This document shows, piece by piece, positions 42,537-50,603 of a DNA stretch of 64,000 nt. Location of the stretch: contig QHBT01000064.1 in the NCBI GenBank assembly GCA_003244185.1, forward strand, positions 25,437 through 89,436, written 5' to 3'. This DNA comes from Candidatus Dormiibacter spiritus (GTDB lineage Bacteria > Chloroflexota > Dormibacteria > Dormibacterales > Dormibacteraceae). Under the pieces are notes generated by a model. That model saw nothing but the letters and a program-made list of their open reading frames with translations, was not told the DNA's origin and searched no databases. The position numbers were made by a program, and so were the translations under genes. Position 1 is the first letter of the stretch; each line of letters opens with the position of its first letter.

Positions 42537-43688
42537 ATGGTGGATCTTGGAAACGTGCTCCATGGCGTCGGGGGCTCGGCGGGCGACATTAGCCTGCCCG
42601 CCATCCTCGGAGTTTTCGTGCAGGAGGCAGGCATCCCGCTGCCGCTGCCGATCAGCGCCGTGTTGCTGCTGATCGGCTACCAGGAAGGTTCGCATCCATT
42701 GCTGGTCCTCGGCATCACCACACTTCTGCTGGAGGTGGCCAGTGTCCTGGGAACCTCAGTAAAGTACTGGTTCGGCCTGAAGGGCGGCCGACCGTTCCTC
42801 CATACGTACGGTCGCTACGTCCGACTCAAAGCGGACCGCATTGAACGCAGCGAGCAGCAATTCCGGGAGCGCGGCACGCGAGCCGTGATCGTGGGCCGAC
42901 TCGTGCCGGGCCTGTCAATGGTCACGCCCCTCGCCGCCGGTGCCCTCGGGATGCCCTATCGACGCTTCCTCCCCGCCGTCGCTGCCGGCTCGGCCATCAA
43001 CATCGCCGTCCTGGTCCTGGCAGGGTTCTGGGCTGGCCCCGCAGTCGTAGGACGGCTGGTACAAGTGGGCCTCTCAGTTCGCGCACTGGCGACACTCGGG
43101 CTTCTTCTCGCCGTGACAGGCACCATCTTGCTGCTCCGCCGCCAGAGGGTGCGCCAGGGCACCCTTCCCCTTGCTCGGGGGCGGTATTCCGGCCCGTTCG
43201 AGCGTGCGCTGATCGCCGGCCTGCTGGCGATGTTCGGGATGGGCGTCGGCGTCAACCTCCTGCTCTATGCGATGACGGCATTGGGCCTGCTCGAACCTCA
43301 GGAGGCGCTGGTTCGGTTCGTGGAGCTGACCGCTCGGCTTGCCGGCAGTGGGTCAGCAGCCCTGGCGATGCTGTTAGTCCTCTTCGTGGTCGGCGGCGCC
43401 ATCTGGTCGCTGCTGTATACGCTCCTGGCGGTCCGGGTGCTTCCCGGCCCGCCGGTGGTCCGGGGGCTCATCTTCTCAGTCCTGCCCCTGGCCGCTTCAA
43501 TGGGCCTGCTGTGGAGCCTCGGCTTCGGCTTTCTGGGCCTGGGACTGGGGGCGGGACTGATGCCGCTGGCAGGGGAGGCCACCCGGTGTGCCCTGTTCGG
43601 AGCCGGCTTGGCAAAGGCGGAGGACATGGTCCGGCGTGCCGGCGAGGCGGTGGTGGCGCGTCAGGCCCCAGAGGCCGCGCCGGGCTAA
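42537..43688 (+). CDS. DedA/VTT-domain membrane protein with extra C-terminal membrane domain
   Basis: A 383-residue membrane protein. Residues 1-190 are a DedA (VTT/SNARE-associated) domain with the QEAGIPLPLPISAVLLL re-entrant motif and GRLVPGLSMVTPLAAG. DedA proteins act in membrane homeostasis as proton-coupled or lipid-scrambling transporters. Residues 200-365 add about five further TM helices absent from ordinary DedA proteins (about 200 residues). ATG 42537 is the chosen start because the DedA fold begins there; a longer frame to 42390 is not needed. Confidence 0.82.
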   Translation: MVDLGNVLHGVGGSAGDISLPAILGVFVQEAGIPLPLPISAVLLLIGYQEGSHPLLVLGITTLLLEVASVLGTSVKYWFGLKGGRPFLHTYGRYVRLKADRIERSEQQFRERGTRAVIVGRLVPGLSMVTPLAAGALGMPYRRFLPAVAAGSAINIAVLVLAGFWAGPAVVGRLVQVGLSVRALATLGLLLAVTGTILLLRRQRVRQGTLPLARGRYSGPFERALIAGLLAMFGMGVGVNLLLYAMTALGLLEPQEALVRFVELTARLAGSGSAALAMLLVLFVVGGAIWSLLYTLLAVRVLPGPPVVRGLIFSVLPLAASMGLLWSLGFGFLGLGLGAGLMPLAGEATRCALFGAGLAKAEDMVRRAGEAVVARQAPEAAPG

Positions 43689-43789
43689 CTCTGAGCGACA
43701 GTCAGCCTGCCGGCTCGCGGTTTGCCGCCGACGGGCTGCGATGGCAGTGGCCGGGCGTACCGTTAACTTTCAAGGGATGGACGAACAGA

Positions 43790-45100
43790 TTGGCTGATAT
43801 AGCGCGGCGCCCAACCCAGACGCCTGGTCGCTTGATCTCATTTGAGTGGTACTCGGCGATGCGCGGCAGCGCCAGAGGCGCTTTCTGGTCGTCCTTTGCC
43901 GGATGGTCGCTCGACGCCTACGACTACATGATCTTCAGCTTTGCCGTGACAGCCATCGCGGCCACGTTCGGGCTGACCCGCGGCCAGACAGGGCTCATCG
44001 CCACCGTGACGCTGGTCGTGTCGGCCTTCGGGGGGATGGGGGCGGGGCTGCTGGCCGATCGCATCGGCCGCGTCCGCACGCTCATGGTGACCATCGCCTT
44101 CTACAGCGTCTTCACGCTGCTCTCCGGTTTCGCTCAGTCGTACGAGCAGCTGCTGTTCTTCCGCGCTCTGCAGGGCTTGGGCTTTGGTGGCGAGTGGGCG
44201 GCCGGCGCCATCCTGGTGGCCGAGCTGGCCGACCCGGTTCAGCGCGGTCGGGCGTTGGGCTGGATCCAGAGCGCCTGGGCGATCGGCTGGGGCCTTGCCA
44301 ACCTGGCCTTCCTGATCGTCTTCAGCCTGGATCACGACAAACAGGCCTGGCGCTGGCTCTTCTGGCTGGGCATCCTGCCCGCGCTGCTCATTCTCTACGT
44401 CCGGCGCACTGTGAAGGAGCCTGCCGTGTTTCAGGAGACGCGGGCCGCGCGTGAGAAGCTGGAAGCCGGGGCGGAGCGCGCCCGCCGGCAGCCGCTGGCC
44501 GAGATCTTCAGCTCCGGCCTGCTGAAGACCACGCTCTTCGCCTCGCTGCTTGCGACCGGCGCGCAGGGTGGCTACTACAGCTTCACGACCTGGCTGCCGA
44601 CCTACCTGCAGACCTCGCGACACCTGAGCGTGACAGGTACCGGCGCCTATCTCTTCATCACCATCGCGGGTGCCTTCTGCGGCTACATAGTCAGTGGCTA
44701 TGTGAACGACTGGATCGGCCGGCGGGGCACCTTTGCGATCTATGCGGTGGTCAGCGCCGCCATGATCCTGCTGCTCACGCAGCTGCCGGCGGACACCCTG
44801 CGCATAGTGCTGCCGTTGGTGACCTTCGTGCTCGGTTTTGCCGCCAGCGGCATCTTCAGTGGCTTCGGCTCCTATCTGGCGGAGCTGTACCCCACCCGTT
44901 CCCGCGGCGCAGGGCAGGGCTTCTGCTACAACTTCGGCCGCGCGTTGGGCGCACTCTTTCCCACAGCCATCGGCTTCCTCTCCGCCTCAGCGGGGTTGGG
45001 GGGAGCGATCGCCTTCGGCGCCGGGGCTTACGCGCTCTGCCTGGTGGCGCTGCTGTTCCTGCCCGAGACCAAGGGCCGGGAGTTGGTCGCCGTCGATTAG
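43790..45100 (+). CDS. MFS transporter (sugar/organic acid type)
   Basis: A 436-residue, 12-helix major facilitator. The A-motif is GLLADRIGRVRTLM between TM2 and TM3. The GFGGEWAAGAILVAE block is characteristic of the metabolite:H+ symporter / sialic-acid-transporter group. It ends FLPETKGREL, as expected. TTG 43790 is the most likely start, with an AAGGGATGG stretch about 10 bases upstream. It is convergent with hutI, and their stop codons overlap in TTAG. Transport of a hut-related substrate is possible but unsupported. Confidence 0.88.
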   Translation: MADIARRPTQTPGRLISFEWYSAMRGSARGAFWSSFAGWSLDAYDYMIFSFAVTAIAATFGLTRGQTGLIATVTLVVSAFGGMGAGLLADRIGRVRTLMVTIAFYSVFTLLSGFAQSYEQLLFFRALQGLGFGGEWAAGAILVAELADPVQRGRALGWIQSAWAIGWGLANLAFLIVFSLDHDKQAWRWLFWLGILPALLILYVRRTVKEPAVFQETRAAREKLEAGAERARRQPLAEIFSSGLLKTTLFASLLATGAQGGYYSFTTWLPTYLQTSRHLSVTGTGAYLFITIAGAFCGYIVSGYVNDWIGRRGTFAIYAVVSAAMILLLTQLPADTLRIVLPLVTFVLGFAASGIFSGFGSYLAELYPTRSRGAGQGFCYNFGRALGALFPTAIGFLSASAGLGGAIAFGAGAYALCLVALLFLPETKGRELVAVD

Positions 45101-46290
45101 CTCGAGGAGCTCCCGAGCAGCCGGCCGCCGCTCACCACCTGGCGGGCCAGATTGACGCCGTAGTGGTAGGCCAGGTCCACCTCGCTCCGACCCTCCAGCA
45201 CCACCAGATCGCAGTCCCACCCGGGCTCGAGCCGTCCTTTTTGGGCCTGCAGGCCCACCGCCCGGGCGGCGTTGGCGGTGACCCCGAGCAGGGCCTCCTC
45301 AGGCGTCAGCCCGAGCACTACGCAGCCCAGTGCCACCGCCAGCTGGAGGTTCTCCGAGTAGGAGGTGCCGGGGTTGCAGTCGGTCGAGAGGGCGATGGGC
45401 ACCCCATGCTCCGCCAGCAGCCGAGCCGGCGCATAGGGCGTCCGGGTCATCATCGACGCGCCCGGCATGAGAACCGCGACGGTGCCGGAGCGGGCCAGGG
45501 CGAGCGCATCCTCGGCAGTGACGTGCTCCAGGTGATCGGCGGTGGTGGCTCCCATCTCCGCCGCCAGCGCAGCTCCCCCGAGGTGACTCAGCTGCTCGGC
45601 GTGGAGCTTGAGTCGCAGCCCGGCCTGCCGGCCTGCCTCCAGCACGCGCCGACACTGGTCGACCGTGAAACCGCCGCCTACCTCGCACCAGGCATCACAG
45701 AAGGCGGCCCGACCCCTCGCCTGCGGGATGATCTCGCGGCAGACCAGGTCGACGTAGCCTTCGGGATCCGACTCGAATTCGGCCGGCACTATGTGTGCCG
45801 CCAGGAGCGTCGGGACTGTGCCGGGCAGGCGCAGAATGAGGTCCAACAGCCGTGCCTCGGAAGGGGCGTCGAGGCCGTAGCCGGTCTTCACCTCGACAGT
45901 CGTCACGCCGAACTCGTGAAAGCGGCTCAACCGTTCTTCGGCCAGTCGCAAGAGCTCAGTCCCAGCCGCCTCCCGGGTGGCGCGCACTGTGCTATGGATG
46001 CCGCCCGGCTCGTAGCTGTCGCCGCGCAGGCGGCGGCCGAACTCCTCCGACCGGTCGCCCGCGAAGAGCAGGTGCGTGTGGCAGTCGATCAGTCCCGGCA
46101 GCACGGCTCGGCCCCGCGCGTCGAGCTCATCTGCGCCGGCCGGAGCCACCAGTTCTTGCTCCCGTCCGACCCACGTGATCCGCTCGCCCTCCGCGATGAG
46201 TGCACCGCCCGCGATTACCCCGAGCGGGCCCTCCCCCATCGCTGGCGAGCAGGTGACCAGCCGTCCGATGTTGCGGACGATCAGCGTCAC
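45097..46290 (-). CDS. hutI: imidazolonepropionase
   Basis: A 397-residue amidohydrolase that opens 4-imidazolone-5-propionate to N-formimino-glutamate in histidine degradation. The metal motif is LIDCHTHLLFAGDR (about 70-83), followed by KTGYGLD, a HAEQLSHLGG block (about 237-246), the Asp in ALSTDCNPGTS (about 308-318) and the LEPGWDCDLVVL strand. GTG 46290 overlaps the hutH stop (GTGA), so the two are cotranslated. The intervening step, urocanase, is not encoded in the window. Confidence 0.95.
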   Translation of the reverse strand: MTLIVRNIGRLVTCSPAMGEGPLGVIAGGALIAEGERITWVGREQELVAPAGADELDARGRAVLPGLIDCHTHLLFAGDRSEEFGRRLRGDSYEPGGIHSTVRATREAAGTELLRLAEERLSRFHEFGVTTVEVKTGYGLDAPSEARLLDLILRLPGTVPTLLAAHIVPAEFESDPEGYVDLVCREIIPQARGRAAFCDAWCEVGGGFTVDQCRRVLEAGRQAGLRLKLHAEQLSHLGGAALAAEMGATTADHLEHVTAEDALALARSGTVAVLMPGASMMTRTPYAPARLLAEHGVPIALSTDCNPGTSYSENLQLAVALGCVVLGLTPEEALLGVTANAARAVGLQAQKGRLEPGWDCDLVVLEGRSEVDLAYHYGVNLARQVVSGGRLLGSSSS

Positions 46291-47825
46291 TGCAGCCGGC
46301 CGATCACCTGCGCCGCGGCTTCCACGACGGCTCCCGAACCGATCAGCTCGCAGGCTGCGGCCAGCTCCGGGGCGGGCGGCCGGTCAGGGCCCGGGCCGGG
46401 TGCGTGCTGCCGTAGCAGCCGCACCACAGCTGAAGTGGCGGGGCCGGGCTCGAGCGGCCGTCGCAGATCCAGGGCGCGGGCCGAGCAGAGCAGTTCGACC
46501 GCCAGGATGCGGCTCAGGTTCTGGAGCAGCTCGCGCAGCTTGCGCGCGGCGCTCCAGCCCATGGAGACGTGATCCTCCTGCATGCCGGAGGTGGGGAGGG
46601 AGTCGGTGCTCGCAGGAACCGCGAGCATGCGGTTGCGCACGACCAGCGCTGCGGCGGTGTACTGCGCGATCATCAGCCCGGAGTTGACGCCCGGCTCCGG
46701 GGCCAGAAAGGCTGGCAGCCCGTGCGAGCGGTTCGGGTCCAAAAGCCGGTCGACGCGGCGCTCGGCGATCGAGCCCACCTCGGCGGCCGCGATGGCCAGG
46801 AAATCGCAGGCAAAGCCGATCGGAGCGCCGTGGAAGTTGCCGTTCGATTCGACGCGACCCTCGGGCAGCACCGTCGGGTTGTCGATCGCCGCCGAGAGCT
46901 CTCGGCCCGCTATCACGTTGACGTGGTCCAGAGTGTCACGGGCGGCACCGTTCACCTGGGGCGTGCAGCGCAGTGAGTAGGAGTCCTGCACGGCATGATC
47001 GCTGTGGCGGTGAGACGCGAGGATCGGTGAGCCGGCCAGCAGTCGGACCAAGTTGGCGGCACTGCGGGACTGCCCGGGCTGGGGGCGCAGCTCGATCAGA
47101 TCGGCGGCAAACGCACGATCGGTGCCCAGCAGCGCCTCCACGCTCATGGCGGCTGTGATGTCGGCGGCGCCGAACAGGTTGGCCGCGTCGGCGGCCGCGA
47201 TGACGAGCATGGCCAGCATTCCGTCGGTGCCGTTGATGAGCGCCAGGCCCTCCTTGCTCGCGAGGCGGAGTGGCTCCAATTGGGCTGCGTCGAGGGCTTC
47301 CCCGGCCGAGACCCGGCGACCCGAGCGGTCGAACGCCTCCCCCTCGCCGATCAGGCAGAGCGCGCAGTGGGCCAGCGGCGCGAGATCGCCGCTGGCGCCG
47401 AGGGAGCCGAACTCGGGCACAACCGGTGTGATGCCGGCGTTCAACAGCTGCGCAAGACCCTCAGCCACCTGCGGCCGCACGCCCGAGTAGCCCATGGCCA
47501 GCGTGCGGAGCCGGAGCAGCATCATGCCTCGCACGACCTCTGGCTCGATCGGTGGCCCCATCCCGGCGGCGTGGGAGCGGATCACCGCGTGCTGCAGCTC
47601 GGACTGGCGCTCTGCTGTCACCCTGGTCTGCGCCAGGGCGCCGAAACCTGTGGACACGCCGTAAACCGGCAGCTGCTCACCGCTCAGTCGGTCGACGATT
47701 GCGCGGCTCCGCTGCATCGCCTCCAGCGCCGAGCCGGCGATCGTGACAGGCGCGGCCTGGCGGGCCACCGCGACCACGTCCGCAGCGGTCAGACCGCTGC
47801 CCCGAACGATCACTTCGCTGGCCAT
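46287..47825 (-). CDS. hutH: histidine ammonia-lyase
   Basis: A 512-residue lyase that deaminates histidine to urocanate, the first step of histidine use. The self-made MIO cofactor triad Ala-Ser-Gly is at residues 144-146 in FGSLGASGDLAPLAH. YGVSTGFG (55-62) carries the catalytic Tyr, and QDSYSLRCTPQ is also conserved. Length is standard. It is the first gene of a hutH-hutI pair; the roughly 330 bp upstream contains repeat B2 rather than a recognisable HutC/HutP site. Confidence 0.96.
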   Translation of the reverse strand: MASEVIVRGSGLTAADVVAVARQAAPVTIAGSALEAMQRSRAIVDRLSGEQLPVYGVSTGFGALAQTRVTAERQSELQHAVIRSHAAGMGPPIEPEVVRGMMLLRLRTLAMGYSGVRPQVAEGLAQLLNAGITPVVPEFGSLGASGDLAPLAHCALCLIGEGEAFDRSGRRVSAGEALDAAQLEPLRLASKEGLALINGTDGMLAMLVIAAADAANLFGAADITAAMSVEALLGTDRAFAADLIELRPQPGQSRSAANLVRLLAGSPILASHRHSDHAVQDSYSLRCTPQVNGAARDTLDHVNVIAGRELSAAIDNPTVLPEGRVESNGNFHGAPIGFACDFLAIAAAEVGSIAERRVDRLLDPNRSHGLPAFLAPEPGVNSGLMIAQYTAAALVVRNRMLAVPASTDSLPTSGMQEDHVSMGWSAARKLRELLQNLSRILAVELLCSARALDLRRPLEPGPATSAVVRLLRQHAPGPGPDRPPAPELAAACELIGSGAVVEAAAQVIGRLQ

Positions 47826-47857
47826 CGGGCCAGAGTATGCGCCCTGACAAGTACCAA

Positions 47858-48103
47858 CTAGTGGTCCGTAACTGTCGGATGTGGAGCAGGCCGCAGGCTC
47901 GGAGACCGGCGTTTCAGGCGGGCGGTGCCAAGGATCGGGTGGCGCAAGGAGGAGCCCATCTCAAGACGGGTGACGACGCGCGCCGGGCCCCCTTGCTTAG
48001 GGGGCCCCGCTTGCGGGGAATGGAGCGCCGGCATCGGTGAGCGAAGCGAGCCCGCCCGTCTGGGGCGTCGGATGCTCCATATTCGGCTGTTACGGTCCAC
48101 TAG
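47858..48103. repeat. structured intergenic element B, copy 2
   Basis: A 246-bp element homologous to 18955-19184 in opposite orientation. The ends are CTAGTGGTCCGTAAC... at 47858 and ...GTTACGGTCCACTAG ending 48103, complementary to each other but different from the ends of copy 1. Three hairpins are shared with copy 1: 48005-48018, 47985-48007 and 47955-47970. It fills most of the divergent gap between hutH and the AlkA-like gene (47826-48151); nothing else was seen there. No coding capacity. Confidence 0.7.
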
Positions 48104-48151
48104 GATGGTCTGAGTGAACCGAGCCGAGACGTCCCTGGGCGAGCTCCGGCG

Positions 48152-49039
48152 ATGACCTCGGGCCGGCCGGCGTTTGTCATCGAACCGCAGGGCAGCTACT
48201 CCCTGGCGGCGAGCGCCCGCTTCCTCTGGGGCTTTAAGCCGGCCACCTACCAGGGTCCCCACGAGGCCGATCACCTTCATCTTACCTTTAATGGCCCTGA
48301 TGGTCCGATGGGTGTCTGCCTGCGCAAGTCCGCGGGCCGCGTCGAGGGTGAGGTTCACGGTGGTGACGGTGAGCAGGCCCGCCGTCAGGTGGCCAGGATC
48401 CTCTCGCTCGATCTGGACGGCAGCGGCTACGACGAGATCGGCAGTCGCGACAAGGTGGTCGGCCGCCTGCAGGGGGAACACCGCGGACTGCGACCTGTGC
48501 TCTGGGTCGACCCCTACGAGGCGGCCTGCTGGGCGGTCATCTCGACCCGCATCTCCATGGTCCAGGCTGCCGGGATGAAGGAGCGGCTGGCGGCTGAACT
48601 GGGTGACAGCGTGGAGATGCACGGTGAGCAGCAGCGCATATTTCCCAGCCCCGAGAAGCTGCTGGCGAACGGCCAGCGGCTGGCGACTTTCCGGGGGCTG
48701 TTCGGGCGCAAGCCGGAGTACCTGCTCGGCATCGCTCGGGCGGCGCTGGACGGCAAACTCGACGCTGACCGCCTGCGCTCCCTGCCTGCCGAGCAGGCAA
48801 TTGCCGAGGTGAAACAGCTCAACGGTATAGGCCAATTCGGCGCTGAGCTGATCGTGCTGCGGGGAGCTGGTGAACCTGACTTTCTACCCAGCGCCGAAAG
48901 GCGCCTGCTCGGTGCCATCGCCAGGCTCTACGAACTTCCCGACCCGCCGCCGCGGCCCCAAGTCGAGGCGCTCGCCGAGAAGTGGCGACCGTTCAGGACG
49001 TGGGTCTGCGTCCTCCTCCGAGCGTCAGCCGGCGGCTGA
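48152..49039 (+). CDS. HhH-GPD DNA glycosylase (AlkA-like)
   Basis: A 295-residue member of the helix-hairpin-helix DNA glycosylase superfamily, base excision repair of alkylated purines. The N-terminal beta domain is followed by an alpha domain with WAVISTRISMVQA and the HhH motif LNGIGQFGAELIVLRGAG (about 223-240). At the usual catalytic position, Asp in E. coli AlkA (D238), this protein has Glu249 in DFLPSAERRLL. The aromatic KWRPFRTW near the C-terminus is as in AlkA. The Asp-to-Glu change may mark a subfamily rather than inactivity. Confidence 0.8.
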   Translation: MTSGRPAFVIEPQGSYSLAASARFLWGFKPATYQGPHEADHLHLTFNGPDGPMGVCLRKSAGRVEGEVHGGDGEQARRQVARILSLDLDGSGYDEIGSRDKVVGRLQGEHRGLRPVLWVDPYEAACWAVISTRISMVQAAGMKERLAAELGDSVEMHGEQQRIFPSPEKLLANGQRLATFRGLFGRKPEYLLGIARAALDGKLDADRLRSLPAEQAIAEVKQLNGIGQFGAELIVLRGAGEPDFLPSAERRLLGAIARLYELPDPPPRPQVEALAEKWRPFRTWVCVLLRASAGG

Positions 49040-49081
49040 GGTCACGTTTGACCAGGTCGGCAAGGGGCACACTCACACTGC

Positions 49082-49636
49082 ATGGCCGAGTCAACGGCGT
49101 CGCCAAACGAGCTTGATCCGGTCAGCCAGTTCCCACTGCTCTATCAGCGCGAGTATTCAGCCGTCTATCGAACTGTCAGAGCGATAGTGCTGGACGCCTC
49201 CGAGGCCGAAGATGTGACGCAGGACAGCTTTGCCAAGGCCTACCGGGCTCGTGCCCGCTACCGCCCGACGGCCCCGGTCGGGGCGTGGCTGCACCGCATA
49301 GCCGTCAACACGGCGCTGTCGCACCTGCGCCGGCGGCGGCTGGCGCGGCTGCTGCCGGCCCGGCTCTTCCAACCAGCGGATGACCGCGACTACTTGCGAA
49401 GCGAAGCCCGCGATGCCTGCGAGGTGGCGCTGGCCGAACTCAGCCCTCAGCTGCGCGCCGCAGTCGTGCTGCAGTACTTTCACGACTACTCGCGCGAGGA
49501 AACCGCGAGGATCCTTGGCATCCCGAGCGGAACTGTGGCGTCCCGCACTGCCAAGGCGATGGCGCTGATGCGGGTGAAGATGACTTCTCCCGAACAGATC
49601 CCGCTGGTAGTAAGTTCTCTGAGCAGACATGGCTGA
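49082..49636 (+). CDS. ECF-type RNA polymerase sigma factor
   Basis: A 184-residue sigma-70 family factor with region 2 (about 25-90: YQREYSAVYRTVRAI...AEDVTQDSFAKAY) and region 4 (about 125-172: ALAELSPQLRAAVVLQYFHDYSREETARILGIPSGTVASRTAKAM). Region 2.4 near WLHRIAVNTALSHLRRRRL binds the -10 element. The following gene overlaps it by 8 bp and encodes a small membrane protein that is a candidate anti-sigma factor. Target promoters are unknown. Confidence 0.92.
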   Translation: MAESTASPNELDPVSQFPLLYQREYSAVYRTVRAIVLDASEAEDVTQDSFAKAYRARARYRPTAPVGAWLHRIAVNTALSHLRRRRLARLLPARLFQPADDRDYLRSEARDACEVALAELSPQLRAAVVLQYFHDYSREETARILGIPSGTVASRTAKAMALMRVKMTSPEQIPLVVSSLSRHG

Positions 49637-49883
49637 CGAGCACGACGAGCTGCGCCAAGCGCTGAGCGGGGCCATCGGAGCCTGGCACCCCGCGCACGGC
49701 CCCGACTTCAGGCATCTCGTTCACCGCGCCCATGCCCCCTGGCGCCAGCCCATCGCCAAAGCGTCAGGCGTCTCGACAGCGATCCTGGCTCTGCTCTTCG
49801 CCCTGGCGATGCTGGTAGTGATGTTCGGCCCCGCCGTGCCGGATGGCGCCGAACTTCGCTCGCACCTGGTCTCCGGGCTCTAG
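49629..49883 (+). CDS. small single-TM protein, candidate anti-sigma factor
   Basis: An 84-residue protein with a cytoplasmic N-terminal half, one TM helix (about 47-68) and a short outside tail. It overlaps the ECF sigma gene by 8 bp, the usual position and topology of an anti-sigma factor. It lacks the His-x3-Cys-x2-Cys zinc motif and has no cysteine at all, so it would belong to an unclassified type if it binds the sigma factor. The functional call is from context only. Confidence 0.55.
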   Translation: MADEHDELRQALSGAIGAWHPAHGPDFRHLVHRAHAPWRQPIAKASGVSTAILALLFALAMLVVMFGPAVPDGAELRSHLVSGL

Positions 49884-50122
49884 CGCCAAACGAGACCGCC
49901 CTCGCCTCCCGTTTGACAACAGTCCTCGACAGGATGCGAGCATCCGTCGCAGCTCGGATCCCAGCAGCAACGGTGCGGCGCTCGCCTCCGCGGAGCCTGC
50001 AGTCCTGCTCGTGGCGACGAGCCGGGACGTCGTCCTTGCCTCCGGCGGTCCTGTTTCCCCCGCGACGCGAGCGTCGCTCGCCTTGGGTCCCGCTCGGGTC
50101 GCGAAAAGTTTTCCTGCCGCCC

Positions 50123-50153
50123 TTGACTTCAAGCGCTTGAGGTGTGTGAAGCT
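50123..50153 (+). promoter_or_regulatory. MerR-type promoter with dyad operator
   Basis: TTGACT (50123-50128) and GAAGCT (50148-50153) are 19 bp apart, the long spacer typical of MerR-controlled promoters. A dyad CTTCAAGC-GCTTGAGG (50127-50142) occupies the spacer. The -10 ends six bases before the ATG at 50160, so the transcript is probably leaderless. Confidence 0.6.
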
Positions 50154-50159
50154 GCCTAC

Positions 50160-50603
50160 ATGACAGCTCTCACAATCCGGGATATGTCCCGGCGCAGCGG
50201 GCTGAGCGAACCGACGCTGCGCTACTACGAGGAGGTCGGGCTGATCGGCCCGATCGAGCGCGACCCGAGTAGCCGGCACCGCCGCTACCCCGAGGAAGAT
50301 CTCGATACGTTGCAGGCGCTGGCCTGTCTGCGCGCCATAGGCGTCGGGATCGAGGACATGCGCACCTATCAGGCCAACCGCGGGCGTGGACATGAGGCGG
50401 CGGGTGAACAGCGCGATCTGCTGTTGCGTCACGTGGAGCGGATCGAGGCTGAGATCGAGACGCTGCGCACTCACCTTGACTATCTGCGCGCGAAGGCGGC
50501 GTTGTGGGACGCCCGCGACCGCGGTGATGTGGGCGCGGAGGCCGACGCGGGCCGGCGGGTCCAGGCCATGTTTCCCCGACTTGAAGAGATGGTGCTGCGA
50601 TGA
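50160..50603 (+). CDS. MerR family transcriptional regulator
   Basis: A 147-residue MerR-type regulator with winged helix-turn-helix TIRDMSRRSGLSEPTLRYYEEVGLI (about 5-29), a second wing R-Y-P-E-E-D-L, and a dimerisation coiled coil (about 85-115). There are no metal-binding cysteines, so it responds to an organic ligand or stress rather than metal. The next gene, an SDR reductase, overlaps its stop (ATGA). A 19-bp-spaced promoter with a dyad lies directly upstream, indicating autoregulation of the pair. Confidence 0.9.
   Translation: MTALTIRDMSRRSGLSEPTLRYYEEVGLIGPIERDPSSRHRRYPEEDLDTLQALACLRAIGVGIEDMRTYQANRGRGHEAAGEQRDLLLRHVERIEAEIETLRTHLDYLRAKAALWDARDRGDVGAEADAGRRVQAMFPRLEEMVLR

Noticed and set aside
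45163..46572. 469-codon frame antisense to hutI and hutH
   Set aside because: Opposite strand of two unambiguous enzymes; composition is that of an antisense shadow.
49884..50120. Third copy of an A or B type repeat element
   Set aside because: GC-rich and gene-free, but no inverted ends and no similarity to either repeat core.
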